From CALOFP01 sp942492635 (GTDB lineage Bacteria > UBP6 > UBA1177 > CALOFP01): a stretch of DNA of 64,000 nucleotides. The position numbers and the translations under genes are program-made. Shown piece by piece: positions 43,562 to 51,588 of this stretch. The stretch lies in assembly GCA_942492635.1 (NCBI GenBank), contig CALOFP010000004.1:62001-126000 (forward strand), given 5' to 3'. Under the pieces are notes generated by a model that saw only the letters and a program-made list of their open reading frames with translations, was not told the origin of the DNA and ran no database searches. Each line of letters begins with the position of its first letter. Positions within the stretch are counted from its first letter, which is position 1.

Positions 43562-45274
43562 ATGAAAGTCAGTCAGCTTTTCCTGCAGACACTCAAGGAG
43601 GTGCCCAAGGAGGCACAGATAGCAAGCCATCAGCTTATGTACCGCGCCGGAATGATACAGAAACTGGCGAGCGGAATATACAACTACCTTCCGGTAGCCC
43701 TAAGAAGCCTCAGAAAGATCGAAAAGATCATCCGAGAGGAGCTGGACAAGAGGGGATGTCAGGAAGTTCTCATGCCCATGGTTCAACCTTCCGAACTCTG
43801 GATTGAAACAAACAGATGGAAAACAAACGGCCCCGAGCTTCTCAAGTTCAAGGATCGCAAGGGAGCTGATTTCTGCCTCGGACCGACCCACGAAGAGGTT
43901 ATAACGGACATGGTAAGAAGAAACCTCAGAAGCTACAAGCAGCTTCCCTGGAATCTCTACCAGGTTCAGGGAAAATTCCGCGATGAGATAAGACCCCGTT
44001 TCGGTCTTATGCGCGGACGTGAATTCATCATGAAGGACGGATACAGCTTCGACAAGGACGAGGCAGCCTCAAAAGAGAGCTACCGCATGATGTACGAAGC
44101 ATACAACTCAATATTTAAGCGATGCGGTCTCAAATTCAAGGCTGTGGATGCGGCTACCGGCTCAATCGGTGGTGACATGAGCCACGAGTTCCAGGTTCTC
44201 GCCGATTCCGGAGAGGACATGATTCTCAGCTGTACAGAGTGTGAATACGCCGCAAATGAAGAGAAGGCTACAAGCCGCTACGAAAACAGCGCATGCGACG
44301 CATCGACATTCAAGGATGCGACCGAAGTGCACACACCGGACCAGAAGGCTGTGGAAGACGTGGCAAAGTTCCTCGAAAGGGACATCAAGGAGTTCATAAA
44401 GTCGATGATCTACCTCGTGGATGAGACTCCAGTTCTCGTAATGGTTCGCGGCGACCGTGAGGTCAATGAATCCAAGATCCAGGGACACTTCAAGGCACAG
44501 GAAGTGGTACTCGCCGACGATGCGACGGTTGAAAGAGTAACCGGCGCCGCGGTCGGTTTCGCAGGGCCGGTGGGACTCAAGGAGGATATCAAAATCGTCG
44601 CCGACTTCTCCGTAACCGGAATGGCAAACATGGTGTGCGGAGCAAACAAAACCGACTACCACATCGAGAATGTCAATCTCGGCCGTGATTTCAAAGCGGA
44701 AGTTGCCGATTTCGTACAGACGGTTGCAGGAGAACCCTGTCCCCACTGCGAAAAAGGAGAGCTTGAAGAGACTCGCGGAATCGAGGTCGGCCAGGTATTT
44801 TTCCTCGGAACAAAGTACTCCAGCGCCATGAACTGCAACTTCATCGACGAAAACGGAAAGGAGAAGCCTGCGGTAATGGGGTGCTACGGAATCGGCGTAG
44901 GTCGTACGCTGGCCGCAGCAATCGAACAGAATCACGACGAAAACGGAATAATCTGGCCGATGGCTATTGCTCCCTTCGAGGCGGTTGTTCTTCCGCTTCA
45001 GATGAACAAGGAGTCCGTCGTGGAGGCCGGAGAAAAGGTTCACAGACTTCTTCTCGAAGCAGGAATAGATGTTGCCCTCGACGACCGTGACGAAAGAGCC
45101 GGATTCAAGTTCAAGGACGCCGACCTTATCGGATACCCAGTCCAGCTGGTTATCGGAGCAAAATCACTTGAAAAGGGAAATATCGAGGTGAAAATCCGTA
45201 AAACCGGAGAGAAGATGGAGATCCCTTTCGACGAAGCGATTGAATTCGTTAAACGTTTCAAGGAAGAAAACTGA
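43562..45274 (+). CDS. proS: Proline--tRNA ligase (bacterial type with editing insertion)
   Basis: 570 residues from ATG 43562 (AGAGGAAATT upstream); this gives the standard start MKVSQLFLQTLKEVPKEA. Class II motifs: motif 1 (AGMIQKLASGIYNYLPV), motif 2 (FRDEIRPRFGLMRGREFIMKDGYSFD) and motif 3 (MGCYGIGVGRTLAAAIEQ). The long insertion between motifs 2 and 3 (about 225-395) is the domain that hydrolyses Ala-tRNA-Pro, so this is the bacterial ProS form. It stands alone on the plus strand. Confidence 0.96.
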   Translation: MKVSQLFLQTLKEVPKEAQIASHQLMYRAGMIQKLASGIYNYLPVALRSLRKIEKIIREELDKRGCQEVLMPMVQPSELWIETNRWKTNGPELLKFKDRKGADFCLGPTHEEVITDMVRRNLRSYKQLPWNLYQVQGKFRDEIRPRFGLMRGREFIMKDGYSFDKDEAASKESYRMMYEAYNSIFKRCGLKFKAVDAATGSIGGDMSHEFQVLADSGEDMILSCTECEYAANEEKATSRYENSACDASTFKDATEVHTPDQKAVEDVAKFLERDIKEFIKSMIYLVDETPVLVMVRGDREVNESKIQGHFKAQEVVLADDATVERVTGAAVGFAGPVGLKEDIKIVADFSVTGMANMVCGANKTDYHIENVNLGRDFKAEVADFVQTVAGEPCPHCEKGELEETRGIEVGQVFFLGTKYSSAMNCNFIDENGKEKPAVMGCYGIGVGRTLAAAIEQNHDENGIIWPMAIAPFEAVVLPLQMNKESVVEAGEKVHRLLLEAGIDVALDDRDERAGFKFKDADLIGYPVQLVIGAKSLEKGNIEVKIRKTGEKMEIPFDEAIEFVKRFKEEN

Positions 45275-45399
45275 CTCTCCGAGCTCTTTCGGGAGCAAAC
45301 ACCATAACGTTTAATCTATAAACAACTTCCCGAAATAGGTAGTAGCATTTCAAAAACTCACAAAAAACAATCTTAAATCTGTCAGACAATTCAGAGTAA

Positions 45400-45419
45400 G
45401 ATCGCTTCGATCATTTTTT
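45400..45419 (+). terminator. Possible short terminator after proS
   Basis: GATCG (45400-45404) and CGATC (45408-45412) form a 5-base stem with a 3-base loop, followed by A and six T. The stem is short, and it is 126 bases after the proS stop. The remaining gap up to 45494 shows nothing else. Confidence 0.3.
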
Positions 45420-45494
45420 AAAGTTAACTCTGCAAAAGAAGGCCCTCGAAAAATTCAGATATGAAGCTGGCGGCTCTGCACCAAGCGCCTCTTT

Positions 45495-47237
45495 TTAGAA
45501 AAGTATAGAACAACCGCAACCTGAGGCTCTCTTTATTCCGGGTTCATGACCAGGATCTTCTATTTCGGAGAAATCTCCATCCCGTTCCTCGGATCCGGAA
45601 GGATCATCGTTCAGATCCTCATTAATCTCATCTTCGCGACCATTCTGATCCGACATCGAGTCATTGTCTCCCTTCTCAGCCGGGTCGGATCCTTCATCCT
45701 GTAATTCCTCCCCATCATTTTTTTCCGTAGAGATGCCACTATCCTGTGCCGGTTCAGGATCATTTGAGTCATTGTCACTTAAATTCGGATCCGAATCGTC
45801 AATCGTCGGGGAACCGTCCTCATCCGGAACATTTTCCCCGTCGCTCGGTTCCTCATCAATATCCTTTTCGAAGTAATCTACGGTTCCGTTGTCGTTTTTG
45901 TCGGTATCGATGGTCGGGTTTCCGGATATCAGGTACTCGATGTAGTATAGTGCTGGCGGAATATTTTCCCTGATCACGTCATCGATTAGTTCGCCGTTGA
46001 GGTAGAAGCCTTCGGCAGATCCTTTGGGTCGCAGCTCTATGAGGAATGATGTCAGAGCGTCATGAGCATATGTGGTGTGAAACCAGTCCGATGCGTCTCC
46101 GTCTGAGGGGTACAGGTCGGAACTTTTTTTCGGCTCGTAGAAGTGTTCTCCATTATGAGGCCAGCCTTCGTTCTCATCGTCGATCAGCTGTGCCATCTTT
46201 TCGGCGATTTCGGCCATCATGTCGTTAAGAGGCGATTTTGTATGATCCTGTCCATAAGGGTAAAGAATGAGCTGGGAAAAGTTGTGATAGCTGAGGAACC
46301 CCTTGACGTTGTCGGCCAGTTTGTGGGCATCGGTCTGGTATGGATAATCCGGTCCTCCGAATTCTACGAAATCACGAATTGACGACGCTTCCGCGTCGCT
46401 GAACGGTTTTTCTCCGTTATAGGTTTCTCCGTCGTAGTTATTATTTTCTATCCATTCCCCATCGGGATTTGAGCCGTCCGGATTTCCAACGATATCGTAG
46501 TTCCTGTTCGGATCTATTCCGTAATATGTCCTCTCGATTCCCCAGCTCGTCTTTTTGAACGGCCTTCTGTTCTTTCTCCAGTTTTTGTAACGGATGCTGT
46601 CGCCCTTCCATGTGTAGTCGTGGCCGTCCGGATTGACGACTGGAGAGATCCAGATCTCCATCTTCTCCACCATCTTCCGAATTCTGCTGTTTGTGTAGTA
46701 ACCTTCCGCAACGAAGCGGGCGAGAGCCAGAGGAACTTCCATCGAGATCCACTCCCTGGAGTGGTGCATTCCGGCGAAGAAAACCTCTTCCTTTTCGAGG
46801 TTATTGTTCTCACCCGATGTCGAGAGCTTAATGGCCCTAATGTCACGACCTTCGTAAGTTTCACCGATTTTGAAAACCTTGGCGATGTTTGGAAATTGAT
46901 CTTCTATGGCATCCAGTTCATCAACTACCTGCTGGGGAGTGTGGTAGAGATGAAGGTTGCTGTAACGCAATTTCTTAGGAAAATCCTCAATTTTTCGGAC
47001 GATACTGATTTCGACGGAGAGTCCCTTAAAGAGTTCCGCCCCCTTCTCCCCAGCTACGGCGCGGTAGTGATCGAAACCTTCATCATCTTCGTACCAGGAC
47101 CACACATCCACACTTTTCAACACGCGTCCCAGGGCGGGATCTTTCTCCATAACTTTGATATCGTAGAGATATTCATCCGCACCGAAAAGGATGGAGTACA
47201 GAAATAAAATAAACAGGGGAAGAACAACCTTCTTCAT
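45495..47237 (-). CDS. Secreted M14 zinc carboxypeptidase with Asp/Glu-rich tail
   Basis: 580 residues from ATG 47237 (GGAGG upstream, opening on a signal peptide ending SILFGADE). The M14 domain (about 95-430) has the zinc motif GMHHSREWISME, the substrate Arg in GIDPNRNYD, the His ligand in LSYHNFSQ and the catalytic Glu in SFLIELRPKG. After VDYFEKD (about 455) comes a ~115-residue acidic low-complexity tail rich in Asp, Glu, Ser, Gly and Asn. The protein ends abruptly in SGCGCSILF. It should release C-terminal residues from peptides outside the cell; the Cys pair at the end may be a surface-anchoring signal. Confidence 0.88.
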   Translation of the reverse strand: MKKVVLPLFILFLYSILFGADEYLYDIKVMEKDPALGRVLKSVDVWSWYEDDEGFDHYRAVAGEKGAELFKGLSVEISIVRKIEDFPKKLRYSNLHLYHTPQQVVDELDAIEDQFPNIAKVFKIGETYEGRDIRAIKLSTSGENNNLEKEEVFFAGMHHSREWISMEVPLALARFVAEGYYTNSRIRKMVEKMEIWISPVVNPDGHDYTWKGDSIRYKNWRKNRRPFKKTSWGIERTYYGIDPNRNYDIVGNPDGSNPDGEWIENNNYDGETYNGEKPFSDAEASSIRDFVEFGGPDYPYQTDAHKLADNVKGFLSYHNFSQLILYPYGQDHTKSPLNDMMAEIAEKMAQLIDDENEGWPHNGEHFYEPKKSSDLYPSDGDASDWFHTTYAHDALTSFLIELRPKGSAEGFYLNGELIDDVIRENIPPALYYIEYLISGNPTIDTDKNDNGTVDYFEKDIDEEPSDGENVPDEDGSPTIDDSDPNLSDNDSNDPEPAQDSGISTEKNDGEELQDEGSDPAEKGDNDSMSDQNGREDEINEDLNDDPSGSEERDGDFSEIEDPGHEPGIKRASGCGCSILF

Positions 47238-47267
47238 TGTGACCTCCGTATAATGCAACAACTCCTT

Positions 47268-47295
47268 ATTATAAAATAGTTATTCTATTTTGCAA
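47268..47295 (-). promoter_or_regulatory. Sigma70-like promoter with internal inverted repeat, M14 gene
   Basis: On the minus strand TTGCAA (47295-47290) and a perfect TATAAT (47273-47268) are 16 bases apart. Between and overlapping them lies a perfect inverted repeat, AAAATAG (47273-47279) and CTATTTT (47285-47291), with a 5-base centre. A repressor bound there would block RNA polymerase. The gap to 47438 also serves the plus-strand gene, whose promoter I could not define. Confidence 0.55.
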
Positions 47296-47438
47296 TTTCA
47301 TAAATTCACTTAAGTCTTGCAACATCTTGATTAAATACGTCTTATTGCTTGGAATTAATATGCATAAAAGTCATTAAATTCTTGAAAATTTGATAGGCAT
47401 ATGTTAAAAGGCTGTAGTAAAAGGAGTACTGGGAGACT

Positions 47439-47942
47439 ATGAAACTTTTATTTTATCTTATAACAGCTCTGATTCCTTTCAAGCTTTTTTCAGCTTGCCT
47501 TAACAACAGCGAGTGTCGTTACGGCAGAATTTGCCTCGAGGAACAGTGTGTTTTTGCTCAGGATCTGGAAGAACGACGGAATGCGGGATTTATGCTCGAA
47601 CGTTTTTTTGAAGCCGTCAGGCTGGGCGCGGTCGAAAGTTTCATTCTCAGCGAAAATGAGTATGGAACTCTCGCCGATAAAGATTATGAAGAGTATAGAA
47701 ACCGTGTACTGGGAGCAATCTCTTCGATGAATTTTTCAGGAAAGGAAGAAATCGTCTCAGTTGCCACAGGGGATCCGAGACCATTTGTAGACTCGAAAGG
47801 AAAAACCCTGACCGCAAGAATTGGAAACTCCATTCTCTACCGCGGCAAACTCGGAAGAAAACGGATGGACATAGAATCCTTAATCTACCTGAACGGAAGA
47901 TGGTCAATTCTTTCCGTTTTCAGGAGTGAGGTGGATAATTAG
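47439..47942 (+). CDS. Small secreted protein or lipoprotein with Cys-rich module
   Basis: 167 residues. The signal peptide ends at FKLFSAC (Cys20), which could be a lipobox or a normal signal cleavage site. It is directly followed by the Cys module C-x5-C-x5-C-x4-C (CLNNSEC, CRYGRIC, CLEEQC), the same spacing as in the giant lipoprotein near 17.2 kb. The rest is a helical then beta domain of unknown type (RRNAGFMLERFFEAV, LTARIGNSILYRG, LNGRWSILSVFRSEV). It stands between the M14 gene and buk. GGAG at 47423 is some distance upstream; GGGAG nine bases before the ATG is the likelier ribosome site. Confidence 0.65.
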   Translation: MKLLFYLITALIPFKLFSACLNNSECRYGRICLEEQCVFAQDLEERRNAGFMLERFFEAVRLGAVESFILSENEYGTLADKDYEEYRNRVLGAISSMNFSGKEEIVSVATGDPRPFVDSKGKTLTARIGNSILYRGKLGRKRMDIESLIYLNGRWSILSVFRSEVDN

Positions 47943-48026
47943 ATGGACAGACGCTGCGAAACTCATTTCCTCTTTTCTATGGGCTACTTTTAGCCATCAC
48001 TTTTCCACAGAAATTACGACACAACA

Positions 48027-48032
48027 TATATT
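48027..48032 (+). promoter_or_regulatory. Possible -10 box of the buk-iorAB operon
   Basis: TATATT (48027-48032) lies 17 bases after TCCACA (48004-48009), a 4-of-6 match to the -35 consensus. If used, transcription would start almost at the AGGAG ribosome site of buk (ATG 48045), giving a very short leader. Confidence 0.25.
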
Positions 48033-48044
48033 CAGGAGACAAAG

Positions 48045-49121
48045 ATGAACCGTAACGAGGTAGTAGTAGTAATCAACCCAGGGTCCACATCCACGAAGTT
48101 CGCCCTTTCCAACAGGGAAGAGGTCGTGTATGAGGAGACCGTGCGTCATCCCCAGGAGGAGATCGACAAATTCAATCTGGTAACAGAGGAGTTCGATTTC
48201 CGCTACAACATGATAAAGACAGCTGTCGACAAGGCTGTTGCCGAAAAGGATCTCATCGTTGTGGGTTCCGTCGGCAGGGGCGGCCCCGTAAAACCTGTCG
48301 AAGGCGGCACCTACAGGGTCAACGATAAGCTTCTCGATGATCTCAGAAGCTGCAAGTACTCCAATCACGCGTCCAACCTGGGAGCGATGATTGCAGATAA
48401 GATGGCAAAGGATTTCGGAATTGCCGAAAGCTACATTGTCGATCCTGTTACGACAGACAACATGTGGGACAAATCTCGCGTTTCCGGAGTTCCGGGTTAC
48501 GAAAGAAAGTGCCGTGTTCACGCACTCAACATCAAGATAACCGCACGTAAGATTGCCGAGAAGCAGGGTAAAGACTTCTTCAACTCCAACTATGTTGTTG
48601 TTCACCTTGGAGGAGGAAACTCCATCGCCGCTCTCGAAGGCGGAAAGATCGTCGATGTCAACGACGGACTTCTCGGAATGGGACCGTTCTCGATGGAGCG
48701 CGCAGGAGCTCTTCCCATCAACGCCATAATGAAGATCTGCTACTCCATGAGCGAGGACGAGGCCAAGAGACTCTTCTCCAAGGAGAGCGGATTCAAGGGA
48801 TATCTCGGGACAAACGACTTCAGGGAAATCGAAAACATGGTTTCAGCCGGAGACGAGAAGGCTGTAAAGATTTTCGACGCATACGTTTACCAGATCGCCA
48901 AGGAGATCGGCGGATGCGTTGCAGCTCTCAAAGGAAAGGTAGACGGCATCATCATTACCGGAGGATGCGCCTACTCCAAACCTTTCATTGAAGAGCTTAA
49001 GGGATACGTCGAGTCGCTTGCCGAATTCCACGTATATCCCGGTGAAAATGAGATCGAGGCGCTGGCAGCGGGTGCTTTCAGGGTCATAGATAAAACAGAA
49101 GAGCCAAACGAATACAAATAG
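48045..49121 (+). CDS. buk: Butyrate kinase
   Basis: 358 residues of the acetate/butyrate kinase family. It shows VVVINPGSTSTKFAL at the start, GSVGRGGPVKPVEGGTYRV (the butyrate-kinase variant loop), VVHLGGGNSIAAL, and GIIITGGCAYSKPF. Length and motifs fit Buk rather than AckA (about 400). It makes ATP from butyryl- or branched/aryl-acyl-phosphate. It heads an operon with iorA and iorB (26-base gap), so its physiological substrate may be an acyl-phosphate derived from amino acids. No phosphotransacylase gene is in the window. Confidence 0.93.
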   Translation: MNRNEVVVVINPGSTSTKFALSNREEVVYEETVRHPQEEIDKFNLVTEEFDFRYNMIKTAVDKAVAEKDLIVVGSVGRGGPVKPVEGGTYRVNDKLLDDLRSCKYSNHASNLGAMIADKMAKDFGIAESYIVDPVTTDNMWDKSRVSGVPGYERKCRVHALNIKITARKIAEKQGKDFFNSNYVVVHLGGGNSIAALEGGKIVDVNDGLLGMGPFSMERAGALPINAIMKICYSMSEDEAKRLFSKESGFKGYLGTNDFREIENMVSAGDEKAVKIFDAYVYQIAKEIGGCVAALKGKVDGIIITGGCAYSKPFIEELKGYVESLAEFHVYPGENEIEALAAGAFRVIDKTEEPNEYK

Positions 49122-49147
49122 CAAACCACTTATGATGGAGGCATGAT

Positions 49148-50755
49148 TTGGAAAAGAAAAAACTTCTACTTCTGGGAGACGAAGCGATAGCGCAGGGTGC
49201 TATCGATGCCGGTATGAGCGGAATTTTCGCCTATCCGGGAACTCCTTCGACAGAGATCACAGAGTATGTGCAGCACTCAAAGGAAGCTGCCGAGAGAAAT
49301 ATTCACCGCCAGTGGTCGGCAAACGAGAAAACCGCCGTTGAGGCGGCTCTCGGAATGAGCTACGCGGGAAAGAGAACCATGACATGCATGAAGCACGTCG
49401 GTCTCAACGTTGCAGCCGATCCGTTCGTAAACAGCGGAATCACAGGTGCAAACGGAGGACTCATCGTCACAGTTGCCGACGATCCCAGCATGCACAGCTC
49501 CCAGGACGAGCAGGACTCCCGTTTCTACGGAGACTTCACTCTCATTCCCATGCTCGAGCCTGTAAATCAGCAGGAAGCTTACGACATGAGCTTCTACGGT
49601 TTCGAACTTTCCGAAACACTCAAGACTCCTGTCCTCATGAGACTTACAACAAGACTCGCTCACTCAAGAGCAGGTGTTGAAAGAAGAGAGATGCTTGATC
49701 AGAACGACGTTTCCCTTCCGGAAAACAAGAGGCAGTTCGTTCTTCTTCCCGCTATCGCAAGGAAGCAGTACAAGGAACTTCTCAACCGTCAGGAAGCTTT
49801 CGAGAAGGCAAGTGAAGATTCACCCTTCAACAGCTACACAGACGGAAAGGACAAGAGCATGGGAATCATCGCATGCGGACTTGCATACAACTACCTCATG
49901 GAAAACTTCCAGGAAGAGGAGTGCCCCTACCCTGTAGTAAAGGTAAGTCAGTATCCGCTTCCGAGAAAGATGATAAAAAGACTTTTCGACGAGTGCGATA
50001 CAATCCTCGTTCTCGAAGAGGGAATGCCGTTTGTTGAAGCTAAACTCAGAGGTTTCCTCGATGAAGGAAAGACTATAAAGGGCCGTCTCAGCGGCGAGCT
50101 TCCAAGAGACGGAGAGCTCAACCCCAACCTCGTTCGCATCGCAGTCGGTCTTCCGAGCAAGGAAGGAAAGGCTATTCCCGAGCTCGTTGCCCAGAGACCT
50201 CCCGCACTTTGCGCAGGTTGCGGACACATCGACATGTACAACGCAATCAACGAAGCCGTAAAGGATGTTTACGGTGACGGACACATATTCGCCGATATCG
50301 GCTGCTACACACTCGGAGCGCTTCCTCCTTTCGAGGCGATCAACTCATGCGTTGCAATGGGTGCATCAATCACCATGGCCAAGGGTGCTGCCGACGCCGG
50401 ACTCTTCCCGGCATGTGCAGTCATCGGTGACTCCACCTTCACCCACAGCGGTATGACAGGCCTTCTCGACGCAGTGATCGAAAACACAAACATAGTTGTT
50501 TTCATCAGCGACAACTCGACAACAGGTATGACAGGCGGTCAGGACAGCCACGCATACGGAAGAGTTTTCGAAATCGTCAAGGGTCTCGGTGTTCCGGAGG
50601 AGCACATCCGTACGATCGTTCCCATCAAGAAGAACCACGAAGAGTTCGTCCAGATAATCAAGGAAGAGGTCGAGTACAACGGCGTTTCAGTAATCGTACC
50701 TCAGCGTGAGTGCATGCAGACACTCCGCAGAAGGACAAAGGCAGCAAAAAAATAG
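49148..50755 (+). CDS. iorA: Indolepyruvate ferredoxin oxidoreductase alpha subunit, lacking the ferredoxin domain
   Basis: 535 residues, TTG start supported by GGAGG nine bases upstream and by the expected beginning KLLLLGDEAIAQGAIDAG. The N-terminal pyrimidine-binding half (1-180), the linking domain and the C-terminal TPP domain (about 350-520) are present: PALCAGCGHIDMYNAI, FADIGCYTLG, then GDSTFTHSGMTGLLDA. It oxidises aryl pyruvates from aromatic amino acids to aryl-acetyl-CoA and reduces ferredoxin. Archaeal and many bacterial IorA (about 610-650 residues) end in a two-cluster ferredoxin domain; here the protein stops after RECMQTLRRRTKAAKK with no CxxCxxC motif. Electron transfer must use another partner. 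Confidence 0.92.
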   Translation: MEKKKLLLLGDEAIAQGAIDAGMSGIFAYPGTPSTEITEYVQHSKEAAERNIHRQWSANEKTAVEAALGMSYAGKRTMTCMKHVGLNVAADPFVNSGITGANGGLIVTVADDPSMHSSQDEQDSRFYGDFTLIPMLEPVNQQEAYDMSFYGFELSETLKTPVLMRLTTRLAHSRAGVERREMLDQNDVSLPENKRQFVLLPAIARKQYKELLNRQEAFEKASEDSPFNSYTDGKDKSMGIIACGLAYNYLMENFQEEECPYPVVKVSQYPLPRKMIKRLFDECDTILVLEEGMPFVEAKLRGFLDEGKTIKGRLSGELPRDGELNPNLVRIAVGLPSKEGKAIPELVAQRPPALCAGCGHIDMYNAINEAVKDVYGDGHIFADIGCYTLGALPPFEAINSCVAMGASITMAKGAADAGLFPACAVIGDSTFTHSGMTGLLDAVIENTNIVVFISDNSTTGMTGGQDSHAYGRVFEIVKGLGVPEEHIRTIVPIKKNHEEFVQIIKEEVEYNGVSVIVPQRECMQTLRRRTKAAKK

Positions 50756-50764
50756 GAGGAATCG

Positions 50765-51346
50765 ATGAAGTGTGACATCATACTCGCCGGTGTCGGTGGA
50801 CAGGGAATCCTTTCCATCGCTACGGTTATAGGATACGCCGCCGTTGAGAGCGGACTTTACCTGAAACAGGCTGAGGTTCACGGAATGAGCCAAAGAGGCG
50901 GCGACGTTCAGAGCCACCTCAGAATTTCCGACAAAGAGATCTTCAGCGACCTCGTTCCATTCGGCGGAGCGGACCTTATCGTCTCGGTTGAGCCGATGGA
51001 GTCTCTCCGTTACCTTCCTTACCTTTCCGAGAAGGGATGGATTGTAACAAACACAACTCCTTTCATCAACATCCCCAACTATCCCGAAAAGGAAGAGATC
51101 ATGGCTGAAATCGACAAACAGCCTCGGAAGATCGCCATCGATGCCGATGCTATCGCAAAGGAAGTTGGAAATCCCAGAGGAATGAACATGGTTATCGCGG
51201 GTGCGGCATCCGTCTTCATGGAAATTCCCTACGAAAAGATGGAAGAGGGAATCAAGGCCATTTTCGGAAGGAAAGGCGAAGAGATCGTTGCGAAGAACCT
51301 CGAAGCTCTCAGGGCAGGACGTAAATTCGCAGAGGACAACAGGTAA
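50765..51346 (+). CDS. iorB: Indolepyruvate ferredoxin oxidoreductase beta subunit
   Basis: 193 residues of the gamma-type domain of 2-oxoacid:ferredoxin oxidoreductases: CDIILAGVGGQGILSIATVIG at the start, then QAEVHGMSQRGGDVQSHLRI. It completes the two-subunit enzyme with IorA. It starts nine bases after iorA with AGGAGG just before the ATG. A perfect terminator hairpin follows 23 bases after its stop, closing the operon. Confidence 0.95.
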   Translation: MKCDIILAGVGGQGILSIATVIGYAAVESGLYLKQAEVHGMSQRGGDVQSHLRISDKEIFSDLVPFGGADLIVSVEPMESLRYLPYLSEKGWIVTNTTPFINIPNYPEKEEIMAEIDKQPRKIAIDADAIAKEVGNPRGMNMVIAGAASVFMEIPYEKMEEGIKAIFGRKGEEIVAKNLEALRAGRKFAEDNR

Positions 51347-51369
51347 TTCTGTCGTTTTCAATCTCCATC

Positions 51370-51396
51370 GGGGGCGGTTCATCCGCCCCCTTTTTT
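51370..51396 (+). terminator. Rho-independent terminator of buk-iorA-iorB
   Basis: GGGGGCGG (51370-51377) pairs perfectly with CCGCCCCC (51383-51390) around a 5-base loop, followed by six T (51391-51396). It lies 23 bases after the iorB stop and is the clearest terminator in the window. Confidence 0.95.
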
Positions 51397-51526
51397 CATG
51401 AAAAGAAAGAGTGTAGCCTACGCTCTTTGCAAGATAACAGTCCAGACCTGGAATGCTGAGTTAACAAGTAAGCGCTCCGGAAGGGATAAACTCTACTTCA
51501 TGAAACAAAATTTCAAAGCAAATAAT

Positions 51527-51554
51527 TTGATTCTTCGATAGCCTGCTGTATACT
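51527..51554 (+). promoter_or_regulatory. Sigma70-like promoter of the duplicated-domain lipoprotein
   Basis: TTGATT (51527-51532) and TATACT (51549-51554) are separated by 16 bases. The gene starts at ATG 51589 with AAGAGG upstream, leaving a leader of about 28 bases. Confidence 0.5.
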
Positions 51555-51588
51555 TTTCCTGTTGCAAATCCTTCCAAGAGGTCAAAAA

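Noticed and set aside
44162..45043. Long open frame (293 codons) on the minus strand inside proS
   Set aside because: Antisense to conserved proS motifs; composition mirrors the sense gene.
45495..45530. MYXO-CTERM sorting signal on the carboxypeptidase
   Set aside because: Only the Cys motif is present; the membrane helix and Arg cluster are missing in all three frames of the following sequence.
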